Shown: positions 17,424-26,881, counted from the first letter of the stretch. The stretch is 64,000 bases of DNA from Mesorhizobium muleiense (GCF_900099905.1 NZ_FNEE01000017.1:62001-126000); one strand, 5' to 3'. Translations and numbers: made by a program. The notes: generated by a model not told the origin, from the letters alone.

Positions 17424-20214
17424 AATGGCAGATGGCGTCATATTCACCCTCGACGGCAAGATGGTCACAGCCGCTGACGACGAGACGATCTGGGACGTTG
17501 CAAAGCGCGAAGGCACCAGGATACCGCATCTGTGCCATGTCGACATGCCCGGCTATCGGCCAGACGGCAATTGCCGCGCCTGCATGGTCGATGTCGAGGG
17601 CGAACGGGTGCTTGCCGCCTCCTGTATCCGCAAGCCTTCCGCCGGAATGGTGGTGAAGACGGATACCGAACGGGCTACGAAATCGCGCCAGATGGTGTTC
17701 GAGCTTCTCGCCAGCAACATGCGGCCGGCGGCCGACGGTCCGGATCAGCAGTCGATGTTCTGGCAGTGGGCTGGTTCGATGGGCATTTCCGGCGCTCGCT
17801 ACAGCTCGAAATTTGCCACCGATGATGTCCGGCCAGAATTCGACATCACCAATCCCGCCATTGCCGTCAATCTCGACGCCTGCATCACTTGCGGCGCCTG
17901 TGTCCGGGCCTGCCGCGAAGTCCAGGTCAACGATGTGCTTGGCATGGCCGAGCGCGGCAACCACTCGCTTCCTGTCTTCGACATGCACGATCCGATGGGC
18001 TTGTCGACCTGCGTCACCTGCGGTGAATGCGTCCAGGCCTGCCCGACCGGCGCGCTCTACGAAAAATCGCTGATGGATAATGCAGGCAAGACCCGGGTCA
18101 TCCAGGAATTCGACAAGGTCGTCGACACGCTGTGCCCGTTCTGCGGCGTCGGTTGCCAGACCAGCGTTGCGGTCAAGGACAACAGAATAGTTCAGGTCGA
18201 TGGCCGCAATGGCTATGCCAACGAGAACCGGCTCTGCGTCAAGGGTCGTTTCGGCTTCGATTATGCGATGTCGCCTGAACGGCTGACCAAGCCGCTGATC
18301 CGCCGCGACGATGCGCCGAAGTCGGGCGATGCCGATATGCGCGGCGTCGATCCGCTGACCGTGTTTCGCGAGGCTAGCTGGGAAGAGGCGCTCGCGCGCG
18401 CCGCCGGCGGGCTGAAGACGATCCTCAGGGATTATGGCGGGCAGGCGCTGGCCGGTTTCGGCTCGGCGAAAGGCTCGAACGAAGAGGCCTATCTGTTCCA
18501 AAAACTGGTGCGCCAGGGTTTTGGCACCAACAATGTCGACCATTGCACGCGGCTTTGCCACGCATCTTCGGTGGCGGCGCTGATGGAAGGCGTCGGTTCG
18601 GGTGCGGTTTCGGCGCCCTTCAACGACGCGCTGAAGGCCGAATGCATCATCGTCATCGGCGCACGGCCGACCACCAACCATCCGGTCGCCGCGACCTATT
18701 TCAAGCAGGCGGCCAAGCGCGGCGCCAAGCTGATCGTCATGGACCCGCGCGGCCAGGACCTGATGCGCCATGCATCGCATTCGCTGCGATTCAAGGCTGG
18801 CAGCGACGTCGCCCTGCTGAACGCGCTGATCCACGTCATCGTCGAGGAAAAGCTCTACGACGAGCAGTATATCCAGGCCAACGCTTCCGGATTCGAGGCC
18901 CTGAAGGCCAAGGTGAAGGATTTTTCGCCCGAGGCGATGGCCGAGGTCTGCGGCGTCGAGGCCAGCGTGCTGCGCGACGTCGCCCGCACCTATGCGACCG
19001 CCGAGCGGTCGATCATCTTTTGGGGCATGGGCATTTCCCAGCACACACACGGAACCGATAATGCGCGCTGCCTTATCGCTCTGGCACTGATCACCGGACA
19101 TGTCGGCCGGCCGGGAACGGGCCTGCACCCACTGCGCGGCCAGAACAACGTGCAGGGCGCATCCGATGCCGGGCTCATCCCGATGTATTTTCCGGACTAC
19201 AGATCAGTCGAGAATGTCGACATCCGCGGCCAGTACGAGAATTTCTGGGGCCAGACGCTCGACCCGAAACGCGGCCTGACGGTCGTCGAAATCATCGACG
19301 CCATCCATGACGGCGAAATCAAGGGCATGTACATATTGGGCGAGAACCCGGCCATGTCCGATCCCGACCAAACCCATGCCCGGCAAGCACTGGCCATGCT
19401 CGACCATCTCGTGGTGCAGGACATCTTCCTGACCGAGACCGCCTGGCACGCCGATGTGGTGCTGCCAGCCTCGGCCCATGCCGAAAAGCTCGGCACCTAC
19501 ACCAACACCAACCGGCAGGTGCAGATCGGCCGGCCGGCGCTCGACATGCCGGGCGAAGCCCGCCAGGATTGGGAACTGATAGTCGAACTGGCGAGGCGCA
19601 TCGGTCTGGACTGGAATTACGGCCATGTCTCGGATGTTTATGCGGAAATGGCGGCCGTGATGCCGTCCTTGAAACATATCTCCTGGGACCGCATCGAACG
19701 CGAGGGATCGGTTATTTATCCGGCCGACGGTCCCGACAAGCCTGGCAATGAGATCATCTTCTCGTCCGGATTCCCGACTGCGGACGGACGCGGCCGCATC
19801 GTGCCGGCCGATTTGCTGCCGCCTGACGAAGTGCCCGATGAAGAGTTTCCACTGGTGCTCACCACCGGCCGCCTGCTTGAGCATTGGCACACCGGCTCCA
19901 TGACCCGCCGGGCGGGCGTGCTGGACGCGATCGAGCCACAAGGCATCGCTGCGATGAACCCTTATGAGATCAAGCGGCACGGCCTGCGCCAAGGAGAGAT
20001 GATTGCGGTCGAGACCCGGCGCGGGACGGTAGACGCCATCCTCCGCGCCGACCGGGAGGTCGCCGACGGCATGGTGTTCATGCCGTTCTGCTTCAACGAA
20101 AGTCCGGCCAACATGCTCACCAATCCGATGCTGGACCCCTACGGCAAGATCCCGGAGTTCAAATACTGCGCCGCGCGAATTGCGCCGGCGGCGAGGGCCG
20201 AAGCTGCCGAATAA
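17413..20214 (+). CDS. fdsA: NAD-linked formate dehydrogenase catalytic (alpha) subunit
   Basis: 933 residues; oxidises formate to CO2. N-terminal [2Fe-2S] domain with Cys41, 54, 57 and 71; two 4Fe-4S ferredoxin sites (CITCGACVRAC; CVTCGECVQAC); the cofactor-proximal 4Fe-4S site CPFCGVGC near residue 242; then the bis-MGD domain. The active-site ligand is cysteine, not selenocysteine: Cys382 in CTRLCHASS, followed by His383. The C-terminal cofactor domain (LTTGRLLEHWHTGSMTRR) is complete. The start at 17413 overlaps the upstream gene by 11 bp; an ATG at 17425 is an alternative. No fdsD follows. Tungsten rather than molybdenum is inferred from the tup genes. Confidence 0.93.
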   Translation: MIFEMADGVIFTLDGKMVTAADDETIWDVAKREGTRIPHLCHVDMPGYRPDGNCRACMVDVEGERVLAASCIRKPSAGMVVKTDTERATKSRQMVFELLASNMRPAADGPDQQSMFWQWAGSMGISGARYSSKFATDDVRPEFDITNPAIAVNLDACITCGACVRACREVQVNDVLGMAERGNHSLPVFDMHDPMGLSTCVTCGECVQACPTGALYEKSLMDNAGKTRVIQEFDKVVDTLCPFCGVGCQTSVAVKDNRIVQVDGRNGYANENRLCVKGRFGFDYAMSPERLTKPLIRRDDAPKSGDADMRGVDPLTVFREASWEEALARAAGGLKTILRDYGGQALAGFGSAKGSNEEAYLFQKLVRQGFGTNNVDHCTRLCHASSVAALMEGVGSGAVSAPFNDALKAECIIVIGARPTTNHPVAATYFKQAAKRGAKLIVMDPRGQDLMRHASHSLRFKAGSDVALLNALIHVIVEEKLYDEQYIQANASGFEALKAKVKDFSPEAMAEVCGVEASVLRDVARTYATAERSIIFWGMGISQHTHGTDNARCLIALALITGHVGRPGTGLHPLRGQNNVQGASDAGLIPMYFPDYRSVENVDIRGQYENFWGQTLDPKRGLTVVEIIDAIHDGEIKGMYILGENPAMSDPDQTHARQALAMLDHLVVQDIFLTETAWHADVVLPASAHAEKLGTYTNTNRQVQIGRPALDMPGEARQDWELIVELARRIGLDWNYGHVSDVYAEMAAVMPSLKHISWDRIEREGSVIYPADGPDKPGNEIIFSSGFPTADGRGRIVPADLLPPDEVPDEEFPLVLTTGRLLEHWHTGSMTRRAGVLDAIEPQGIAAMNPYEIKRHGLRQGEMIAVETRRGTVDAILRADREVADGMVFMPFCFNESPANMLTNPMLDPYGKIPEFKYCAARIAPAARAEAAE

Positions 20215-20278
20215 ACCAGTACCGCGCGCCATCTGTGAACGGTTGCCAGCTGCCGCCCGCCACGGGGTAATCCATGCG

Positions 20279-21028
20279 CTAACCGGGGTTCTCCAAGCGG
20301 TTTGTTTTGCGCCACTCCTCGTACTCCCCGCGGGCATCGTCATGCAGCGGATAGTAGCGTTGCAACGGCCCGCCCTCCATCAGCTTCACTCGCGAGAACT
20401 CCTCCCAATCGTGATGCTTCTGTGATTCTTCGATTACCGCCGGGGCCATTGCGACGGGAAGCACCACCACCCCGTCGTCGTCGGCGACGATGATGTCGCC
20501 GGGGATCACCGTGACACCGCCGCAGGCAATCGGAACGTTGACGGCATTGGGATAAATGCTGGTCTGCACATGATAGTTCGGCGTCCAGCCGCGCAGCCAT
20601 AGAGGCAGATTGAGCTTTTCAACATTGGGCCGGTCACGCATGCATCCATCGATGACGATGCCGGCGCCGCCCCTGCCTTTGAAATACGTCGACATCATAT
20701 CGCCGAAGACGCCCGAGCTCATGTCGCCGCGCGCGTCGACCACGACCACATCGCCCGCCTGCGCGTGATAAAGCACGTGCCGATGCAGCTGCGTCTCCGG
20801 ATCGGCATATTCTCCCTCGGTGAAGAGGTCCGGCCGCTGTGGCATGAACTGCAGCGTCAGCGCCGGCCCGACGATCGACTTGCCGTGGTTCTGCGCCACC
20901 GGTCCGACCATGTGCGGATTGCGAAACCCCATGTGGCCAAGCGTGCCGGCAACCGTCGCGGCGCCGATCCCGCTCAGCGCGTCGATCAGGTCTTTTGGCG
21001 GCCGCGTGATGTCGGGAGCATGTGTCAT
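20279..21028 (-). CDS. RraA-family protein (aldolase/decarboxylase-like)
   Basis: 249 residues with the RraA/HMG-aldolase fold: GIGAATVAGTLGHMG, VVVDARGDMSSGVFGDMMS, GAGIVIDGCMRD and PGDIIVADDDGVVVLP. The GDxxxxxxxD-like arrangement (GDMMS, then DGCMRD) matches catalytic family members. In sugar-acid clusters these act on 2-keto acids, not on RNase E. It is the last gene of a leftward cluster with the dehydratase at 21052 and the CUT1 transporter, so it may cleave or decarboxylate the keto-acid product. The exact reaction is not determinable here. Confidence 0.8.
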   Translation of the reverse strand: MTHAPDITRPPKDLIDALSGIGAATVAGTLGHMGFRNPHMVGPVAQNHGKSIVGPALTLQFMPQRPDLFTEGEYADPETQLHRHVLYHAQAGDVVVVDARGDMSSGVFGDMMSTYFKGRGGAGIVIDGCMRDRPNVEKLNLPLWLRGWTPNYHVQTSIYPNAVNVPIACGGVTVIPGDIIVADDDGVVVLPVAMAPAVIEESQKHHDWEEFSRVKLMEGGPLQRYYPLHDDARGEYEEWRKTNRLENPG

Positions 21029-21051
21029 GATGGACTCCGGTTGAAAGGCAA

Positions 21052-22215
21052 CTACCAGTTCGTAACAGAACCGTCGCGGCGCCTAAGGTGAGGCGCTTCC
21101 CAGAAACGAAAGCTCGCCGCCTGGATCGCCGCCTCGTTGACCTCGACGCCGAGCCCCGGCAGATCGCCGACCGGATAGTCGGTCCCGTCAAGCCGTGGTT
21201 GCACGGGGAAGAAGTCGGAATTGTCGAAGCCCAGCTTTGTTTCGGGTTCCCTGGTCTCGAGCCACGCGAAGTTGGGTACCGCGGCAGCGAGATGCACGGT
21301 CGCGGCCGTGCACACCGGACCAAGGGGATTGTGCGGCATCAGGTCGACATAGTGCGCCTCGCTCCAGCCAGCGACTTTCATCGCCTCGGTAAGCCCGCCG
21401 ACATTGCAAACATCGAGCCGGTTGAACTGATGAATGCCGCGCTCGATGTAGGGCAGGAACTGCCACTTGCTGGAAAACTCCTCGCCGATGGCAAAGGGGA
21501 TGTCGGTCATCGTACGCAGCGATTCGTAGGCACCCGGTGTCTCGTCCCGTATCGGCTCCTCGAGGAAATCAAGCACGCCGCGGCCGAGCTTGTTGCAGAA
21601 GCTCGCCGCCTCGGCCACCGACAGCCGATGATGATAGTCGATGCCGAGGACGACGTCATCGCCCAGCGCCTCGCGCGCCCTGTTGAGGATACTGGCGGTA
21701 GCGCCGATCGACTCGCGCGGCTCGAAGATGTCCCTGCTGTTTTGCCCGGCGGGGAAGAAGCGGATCGCCTGCCACCCCTGTGCGCGCAGCTCGCGGGCTC
21801 GTTCGATGGCAGCGTCACCTTCGGCCTCGTCTCCGGTCGAGGCGAAGGTGGGGATGCGGTGGCGCTGCTTGCCGCCTAGCAGCTCGTAGACCGGCACTCC
21901 CAGCGCCTTGCCCTTGATGTCGTGAAGGGCGATGTCGATGGCGGAAATCGCCGCCTGCAGAACACGTCCGCCTTCGAAGTACTGGCTGCGATAAAGCTCC
22001 TGCCAGATCCGGCCGATCTGCATTGGGTCGCGGCCGATGAGAAACTCGCGATAGTGCTCGACCGCGCCGGCCACCGCCTTCTCGCGACCACTCAAGCCGC
22101 TCTCGCCCCAGCCGAAGATGCCCTGGTCGGTCTCGACCTTGACGAGCATCTGGTTGCGCGTTCCTACCCACACTGGATAGGGCTTGATCGCGGTGATTTT
22201 AAGCTTCGTAGTCAT
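21052..22215 (-). CDS. Enolase-superfamily dehydratase, D-galactonate dehydratase-like
   Basis: 387 residues of the mandelate racemase/muconate lactonizing fold. Metal ligands can be read: Asp in LGIDYHHR (with the His two residues on that GalD-type acid-sugar dehydratases use), Glu in FLEEPI, Glu in IGEEF, and the catalytic His in LMPHNPLGP. Probable reaction: dehydration of an aldonic acid to its 2-keto-3-deoxy acid. The exact sugar is not readable. The ATG at 22215 is chosen; a GTG at 22224 would add three residues. It is 23 bp upstream of the RraA-type gene. Confidence 0.85.
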   Translation of the reverse strand: MTTKLKITAIKPYPVWVGTRNQMLVKVETDQGIFGWGESGLSGREKAVAGAVEHYREFLIGRDPMQIGRIWQELYRSQYFEGGRVLQAAISAIDIALHDIKGKALGVPVYELLGGKQRHRIPTFASTGDEAEGDAAIERARELRAQGWQAIRFFPAGQNSRDIFEPRESIGATASILNRAREALGDDVVLGIDYHHRLSVAEAASFCNKLGRGVLDFLEEPIRDETPGAYESLRTMTDIPFAIGEEFSSKWQFLPYIERGIHQFNRLDVCNVGGLTEAMKVAGWSEAHYVDLMPHNPLGPVCTAATVHLAAAVPNFAWLETREPETKLGFDNSDFFPVQPRLDGTDYPVGDLPGLGVEVNEAAIQAASFRFWEAPHLRRRDGSVTNW

Positions 22216-22281
22216 CCACGCCACGTTCCAAACGCATCCGCCCTGTTTCAGTTGGCGCCCTGTCTCAGTTGGCGCCCTGTC

Positions 22282-23379
22282 TCAGTCGGCCTTGAGGGCC
22301 ATTTCGGTTTCGCCGTCGAACAGATGCATCCGCTCCTGGTCGAACTCGAGCCAGATCTGTTCATCGGGGGCGACGGCAATGTTCGGCGGCACGCTGACGT
22401 TGACGATGGCGCCGGACAGGAACGCCTGCACGAAGGTGACGTCCCCGGTCGGCTCCACCGTGTAAGCCTTGGCCGGAATGGCACCGGGGACCGCGCTGTT
22501 GCGCAACTTGATCGTCGAGTGACGTGCGCCGAGCACGACTTTCCTGGTCGTTGCCCTTGCGACCTTCCGGGCGTTGCGCGGCGAGAGCTCGAAGCTCCAG
22601 CCCTCCGCGCTGGTCAACACAGAGTTGCCGTTTGCCGTCGATGCCTGCAGCGGAATAAGGCTCATCGCCGGACTGCCTATGAAGCTGGCGACGAACATGT
22701 TGACCGGATGGGCAAAGACCTGCGCCGGTGAATCATATTGCTGCAGGTAGCCGCCGTTCATCACCGCCATCTTGTCGGCCATGGTCACGGCTTCGAGCTG
22801 GTCGTGCGTCACATAGATGATCGTCGCCTTGAGGTCTTGGTGGAAGCGCTTGATCTCAGACCGCATCTGCACGCGCAGTTTGGCGTCCAGGTTAGAGAGC
22901 GGCTCGTCCATCAGGAACACGGCGGGGTCGCGGACAAGCGCACGGCCGAGCGCCACCCGCTGCTGCTGCCCGCCCGAAAGTTCGCGCGGCCTGCGCTCGA
23001 GCAGGTGCGTCATGTCGAGCACTCGCGCCGCTTCCTTGACCTTCTTGTCGATCTCGTCCCTGGGCAGTTTGCGCATCTGCAGCGGGAACGCCAGGTTCTT
23101 GTAAACCGATTTCTGCGGATAGAGCGCGTAGTTCTGGAACACCATGGCGATGTCCCGGTCCTTGGGGTCGAGGTCGTTGACCACCCGGTCGCCGATGACG
23201 ATGTCGCCCGATGTCATCGGGATCAGCCCCGCGACGAGATTGAGCGTGGTTGTCTTGCCGCAGCCTGAAGGGCCGACGAGCGCAACGAACTCGCCGTCAT
23301 TGACCGTCAGCGACACGTCGTTGACAGCTTTGAAGCTGCCATAGGACTTGACGAGATCTTTGAGGACCACGTAGGCCAT
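22282..23379 (-). CDS. Carbohydrate ABC transporter ATP-binding protein (CUT1, UgpC/MsmK type)
   Basis: 365 residues. Walker A GPSGCGKTT, Q-loop in MVFQNYALYP, signature LSGGQQQRVALGRAL, Walker B VFLMDEPLSNLD, and switch His in YVTHDQ. A C-terminal regulatory OB/TOBE region covers about residues 240-365, as is usual for the shared CUT1 ATPases. GGGAG stands upstream of the ATG at 23379. It serves the permeases encoded immediately upstream. Confidence 0.92.
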   Translation of the reverse strand: MAYVVLKDLVKSYGSFKAVNDVSLTVNDGEFVALVGPSGCGKTTTLNLVAGLIPMTSGDIVIGDRVVNDLDPKDRDIAMVFQNYALYPQKSVYKNLAFPLQMRKLPRDEIDKKVKEAARVLDMTHLLERRPRELSGGQQQRVALGRALVRDPAVFLMDEPLSNLDAKLRVQMRSEIKRFHQDLKATIIYVTHDQLEAVTMADKMAVMNGGYLQQYDSPAQVFAHPVNMFVASFIGSPAMSLIPLQASTANGNSVLTSAEGWSFELSPRNARKVARATTRKVVLGARHSTIKLRNSAVPGAIPAKAYTVEPTGDVTFVQAFLSGAIVNVSVPPNIAVAPDEQIWLEFDQERMHLFDGETEMALKAD

Positions 23380-23389
23380 CGGCAACTCC

Positions 23390-24280
23390 CTAGTGCTTGA
23401 CCGCGCCTTCTGTAAGGGCGCGTACGAAGTATCGTTGCAGGACGAGGAACAGCACGACGACGGGCACGCTCATCATGAAACTGGCCGCCATCAGGCCCGG
23501 AAAGTCCGTCGTATTTTCCGAGAAGAAGCGCTGGATGCCGACGGGCAGTGTCAACTGGTCGTTCTTGGTGAGGAAGGTGTAGGCGTAGATGTACTCGTTC
23601 CACGCGCCGATGAACGAATAGATCGCGGTGGCGATGATCCCCGGCGTCGAGAGCGGCATCACAATCAAGATGAAGGCCTGGAACCGCGTTGCTCCATCGA
23701 TGCGCGCCGCCTGCTCGAGCTGCACCGGAATGTTGTCGTAAAAGCCCTTGAGCAACCAGATCGCCAGCGGCAGGCCGAAGGTGAGATAGGTGAGAATCAG
23801 CGAGCCATGCGTGTTCATCAACCCGAGCAGGCGCATCAGGATGAACAGCGGCACGAGAAAGATCACCGCCGGGAACATGTTGCGCAGCAGCACGGCAAAA
23901 AACAGGAAGTTCCGGCCGGGGAAGCTGAAGCGCGAAAACGCGTAGGCCGCAGGGACGGCGACGATCACCGAGAGGATTGTCGTGACGGTCGACACGAAAA
24001 GGCTGTTCCAGAAGAAGCGGAGGAAGTCCTGGCCGACGCTGTTCTGGGGATCGAGCAGCTTCTCGTAGCTGGCGAGGGTAGGTTCGTCCGGCCACCATTG
24101 CGGCGGGAATTGCAACGCCGCGAACCCGGACTTGATCGAGGTGATCAGCATCCAGATCATCGGCACCGCGGTGTAAAGCAGCATGAATGCGAGGAAGATG
24201 CGCCCGGTCCACCGCCATCCGTCGACGCGCATCCGGCGACGGCTCAGGGCTCGCGGGGCGGTCTCGGCAGTCGTGCTCAT
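23390..24280 (-). CDS. Carbohydrate ABC transporter permease (MalG family)
   Basis: 296 residues, six predicted membrane helices. The EAA coupling loop is EQAARIDGATRFQAFILIV near residue 200. The N-terminus has an arginine-rich cytoplasmic tail before the first helix. Its start overlaps the stop of the upstream permease by 4 bp (ATGA arrangement), showing coupling. Confidence 0.92.
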   Translation of the reverse strand: MSTTAETAPRALSRRRMRVDGWRWTGRIFLAFMLLYTAVPMIWMLITSIKSGFAALQFPPQWWPDEPTLASYEKLLDPQNSVGQDFLRFFWNSLFVSTVTTILSVIVAVPAAYAFSRFSFPGRNFLFFAVLLRNMFPAVIFLVPLFILMRLLGLMNTHGSLILTYLTFGLPLAIWLLKGFYDNIPVQLEQAARIDGATRFQAFILIVMPLSTPGIIATAIYSFIGAWNEYIYAYTFLTKNDQLTLPVGIQRFFSENTTDFPGLMAASFMMSVPVVVLFLVLQRYFVRALTEGAVKH

Positions 24281-25236
24281 GCGCTCCCCTCTTGCCGCTC
24301 GTTACCGCTTAGCGCACGGACGTAGAAGTAGCCGAGCGTCATCAGGGTGAGGAACAGGAGCACCGAATAGGCAGATGCCACGCCCCAGCGCTGCCGGCCG
24401 AAGGCGAGCTCATAAATGTGGGTGATCCAGATATGCGATGCGTTGGACGGGCCGCCGCCGGTCATGATCCAGGGGATGATGAAGGAATTGAAGTTGGCCA
24501 CCGCGAGCAGCAGGATCGTCACCGTCGAGACGTTGCGCAAGTGCGGGAAGGTGACGTGCCAGAAGCGCTGCCAGGCGCTGGCGCCGTCGACCTGCGCGGC
24601 GCGCAGCAACTGCTCGGGCACGGTCTGCAGGCCGGCCATCATCATGATCATGGCAAACGGAAACTCGCGCCAGATATTGACGACGATCAGGGAAGGCAGA
24701 ACCGTGTTGACGCTGTCGATGAAATTCGGCGGTCGGTCGGCTAATCCGAGGCCGACCAGCACAGCGCCGATGATCCCGAAGTCCGAATGATAGATCCACT
24801 TCCAGATATAGGAGGCGGCGACCGCGCTGATGACCCAGGGAATGATCAGGATTGCGCGCAGCACACCGCGGCCGACAAACTCGCGGTGGAGTGCCAGCGC
24901 GGTGGCAAACCCCAGGACAAAGGCAATCAAAGTCGAGCCCAGCGTCCAGATCAGAGTGTTCCAGGTGACTCTCCAGAACACCTCGCTGGTGAGGATGGTC
25001 GTGTAGTTGTCGACGCCGATGAAAGTCTTGTCGCGAAGCTGCAGGCCAGGCGGCGTCTTGAAGAACGACAGCTCGATCGTGTAGTAAATCGGATAGGCGA
25101 TGACGACGAGCATCACGGCGATCGCAGGGAGCACATACGCGTAGTCAGCGCGATGCTCCCATATCTGGCGTAGCACGCCGGACCTGCCGGATTGCAATCT
25201 TCGGCGAGCCTCGGCCTTGCCGGTCACGATCGTCAC
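24277..25236 (-). CDS. Carbohydrate ABC transporter permease (MalF family)
   Basis: 319 residues with six predicted helices and the coupling loop EQLLRAAQVDGASAWQRF. It pairs with the MalG-type permease. It is separated from the binding-protein gene by 169 bp containing a hairpin and a rhizobial palindromic element, which probably gives higher expression of the binding protein than of the membrane parts. Confidence 0.92.
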   Translation of the reverse strand: MTIVTGKAEARRRLQSGRSGVLRQIWEHRADYAYVLPAIAVMLVVIAYPIYYTIELSFFKTPPGLQLRDKTFIGVDNYTTILTSEVFWRVTWNTLIWTLGSTLIAFVLGFATALALHREFVGRGVLRAILIIPWVISAVAASYIWKWIYHSDFGIIGAVLVGLGLADRPPNFIDSVNTVLPSLIVVNIWREFPFAMIMMMAGLQTVPEQLLRAAQVDGASAWQRFWHVTFPHLRNVSTVTILLLAVANFNSFIIPWIMTGGGPSNASHIWITHIYELAFGRQRWGVASAYSVLLFLTLMTLGYFYVRALSGNERQEGSA

Positions 25237-25266
25237 TTTGGCGCGCCCTTATTTCTTCTGAACGAA

Positions 25267-25291
25267 CCGGCTGCACTATCGGTGCAGCCGG
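25267..25291. terminator. Stem-loop between binding-protein and permease genes
   Basis: A perfect 10-bp stem (CCGGCTGCAC / GTGCAGCCGG) with a 5-base loop lies downstream of the solute-binding gene on the minus strand. There is no clear T-tract, so it is better seen as an mRNA stabiliser or attenuator than as a full terminator. Confidence 0.5.
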
Positions 25292-25302
25292 TCAGGCCTG
25301 GA

Positions 25303-25405
25303 CTAAAGCGCGTCGCGTTTGATCGGCCTCACGCGACGCGCTTTAGGTTGTTATTTTATGCATGTCGTTATCGCAAAACCGCTGCACACTTTTGCGCGAC
25401 ATGCA
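25303..25405. repeat. Rhizobial intergenic palindromic repeat element
   Basis: Two nested palindromes. The first has perfect 16-bp arms, CTAAAGCGCGTCGCGT (25303-25318) and its complement (25331-25346). The second has 9-bp arms TGCATGTCG (25359-25367) and CGACATGCA (25397-25405), enclosing CAAAACCGCTGCACACTTTTG. I recognise this second text as a short element dispersed in many rhizobial genomes. It abuts the stop codon of the binding-protein gene and could act in the 3' end of its message. Confidence 0.75.
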
Positions 25406-26881
25406 TTAGAGTCCGCCCATCAGGTCTCTTACCTTCCTGGCCGCGTCGTCGGCTGCCTCGTCGACGGTCATCGCTCCGGTCAGGGCATTCTGCAGCATGT
25501 CCGGGACGATGATGTTCATGATCTCCGGGGCCTGCGGCAACGCCGGGAACGGGATGCCGTATGGCAGCATCGAGGTCGTCACGTCGAGGAACTTGATGTT
25601 GTCCAGACGTTCCTTCATCCATTTGGTCTTGAAGCCGTTGAGGTTGCCCGGATTCGAGCCGGCGTAGGCCATCTTCAGCGACCATTCAGGGCTCGTCCAC
25701 ATGCAGATGATAGCCTTTGCGGCCGGCTCGTCGACCTTGCCGCCCTCGACATATTCAGGCTTCAGGATGTGAATGTTCGAGCCGCCGAACACGACTGCGC
25801 GCTTGCCGTCGGAGCCGGTGGGAATCAGGCCGTAGCGCATGTTGTCGATGACGGTCTGCGCCTTGTCCTTGTCGGCACCCGTCGCCTTCTTCTGCAGGTC
25901 GAGCATGACGTCGTAGTCGGACGGATGCGAGATCATCATGCCGAGCTGGCCGGCGAGGAACAGGGGCTGGTTATCGGCCTGCTGGTTGGTGAGCGCCGAA
26001 ACCGGAACCGACTTGTCGCGAACATACATGTCGTACGAGGCTTGCAGGGCGGCCTTGCTCTGCGGGCTATCGAGCTGGACATCCTCATAGGTCGGGTTCG
26101 CGGTGGCTTCGTCGAAGACGCCGCCGCCATGAGCCCACAGCTGCGGCATGAAGCGGTACGGCGTATTGCCGGCATTCTTGCGTGCCACGAGGCCGTAACC
26201 GGCAATGCCGAGCTTGTCGTGGATCTGCTTGGAATATTTGACGACGTCGTCCCAGGTTGCCGGAGCCTTGTCCGGATCGAGGCCCGCACGCTTGAAGATG
26301 TCGGCGTTCCAGATGAACGCCATCGTCTCGTTGTTGGTTGGAATGCCGTAGGTCACTCCCTCCCAGGTCACGGCCTTCATGGCGCCAGGCCAGAAGTCCT
26401 CGGTCGAATACCCGACATCCTCGGGTTTGAGCGGCTCCAGGTAGCCTTTTGAGGCGAACTCGGTACCACCCAGGATTTGCAGGCGGACCGCCATCGGCGC
26501 GGCGTTGCCGAGGAGCGCCGTGCGGAACTTGTCAAGAAGGTCGTTATAGGTGAGGGCTTGTTCCTCGAGCTGGATGTTCGGATAGGTCTTGCGGAAGGTC
26601 TCGAAGAAATCCTTGTAGTACTGGCGCAAAAGGTCGGGGTCGCCCTCGAACACGCCCTGATACCAGAAAGTCAGTCGCCCCTTGTAGTCGAGCGGGGTGA
26701 CCTTGGCGCAATCGGCCGCGGTGTCAAAATCCTCTGTGCCCGCAATGGAGCGCACATATTCCGGCGACCACTTGCTGAGGTCGACCGGCGCTCCGAGCGC
26801 CGATGTCGACATCAGCGATGCCATCAAAGCAGTGGCGACAGTGCCGCGCAGGACCGCACTGCCGAGCGTAATCCTCGTCAT
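25406..26881 (-). CDS. Carbohydrate ABC transporter solute-binding protein (CUT1)
   Basis: 491 residues. A signal peptide occupies about residues 1-30 (cleavage near TSALGAPVD). The mature part has the family 1 extracellular binding-protein pattern: GRLTFWYQGVFEGD, EEQALTYNDLLDKF, YGIPTNNETMAFIWNADIFKRAG and GGSNIHILK. It captures the substrate for the two permeases encoded to the left. The substrate is probably a sugar acid or its glycoside, judging by the dehydratase neighbours. It is divergent from the GntR-type regulator at 27093. Confidence 0.9.
   Translation of the reverse strand: MTRITLGSAVLRGTVATALMASLMSTSALGAPVDLSKWSPEYVRSIAGTEDFDTAADCAKVTPLDYKGRLTFWYQGVFEGDPDLLRQYYKDFFETFRKTYPNIQLEEQALTYNDLLDKFRTALLGNAAPMAVRLQILGGTEFASKGYLEPLKPEDVGYSTEDFWPGAMKAVTWEGVTYGIPTNNETMAFIWNADIFKRAGLDPDKAPATWDDVVKYSKQIHDKLGIAGYGLVARKNAGNTPYRFMPQLWAHGGGVFDEATANPTYEDVQLDSPQSKAALQASYDMYVRDKSVPVSALTNQQADNQPLFLAGQLGMMISHPSDYDVMLDLQKKATGADKDKAQTVIDNMRYGLIPTGSDGKRAVVFGGSNIHILKPEYVEGGKVDEPAAKAIICMWTSPEWSLKMAYAGSNPGNLNGFKTKWMKERLDNIKFLDVTTSMLPYGIPFPALPQAPEIMNIIVPDMLQNALTGAMTVDEAADDAARKVRDLMGGL

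Noticed and set aside
18541..18561. Possible selenocysteine site in the formate dehydrogenase
   Set aside because: The active-site codon is TGC (Cys), not TGA, and no in-frame TGA occurs in the gene.
17407..20343. Long minus-strand frames opposite the formate dehydrogenase catalytic subunit
   Set aside because: Antisense shadows of a gene with complete iron-sulfur and cofactor motifs.
25303..25405. Reading the clustered palindromes as a CRISPR array or an insertion sequence
   Set aside because: There is no repeat-spacer periodicity and no transposase. The text fits a known type of small rhizobial intergenic element.
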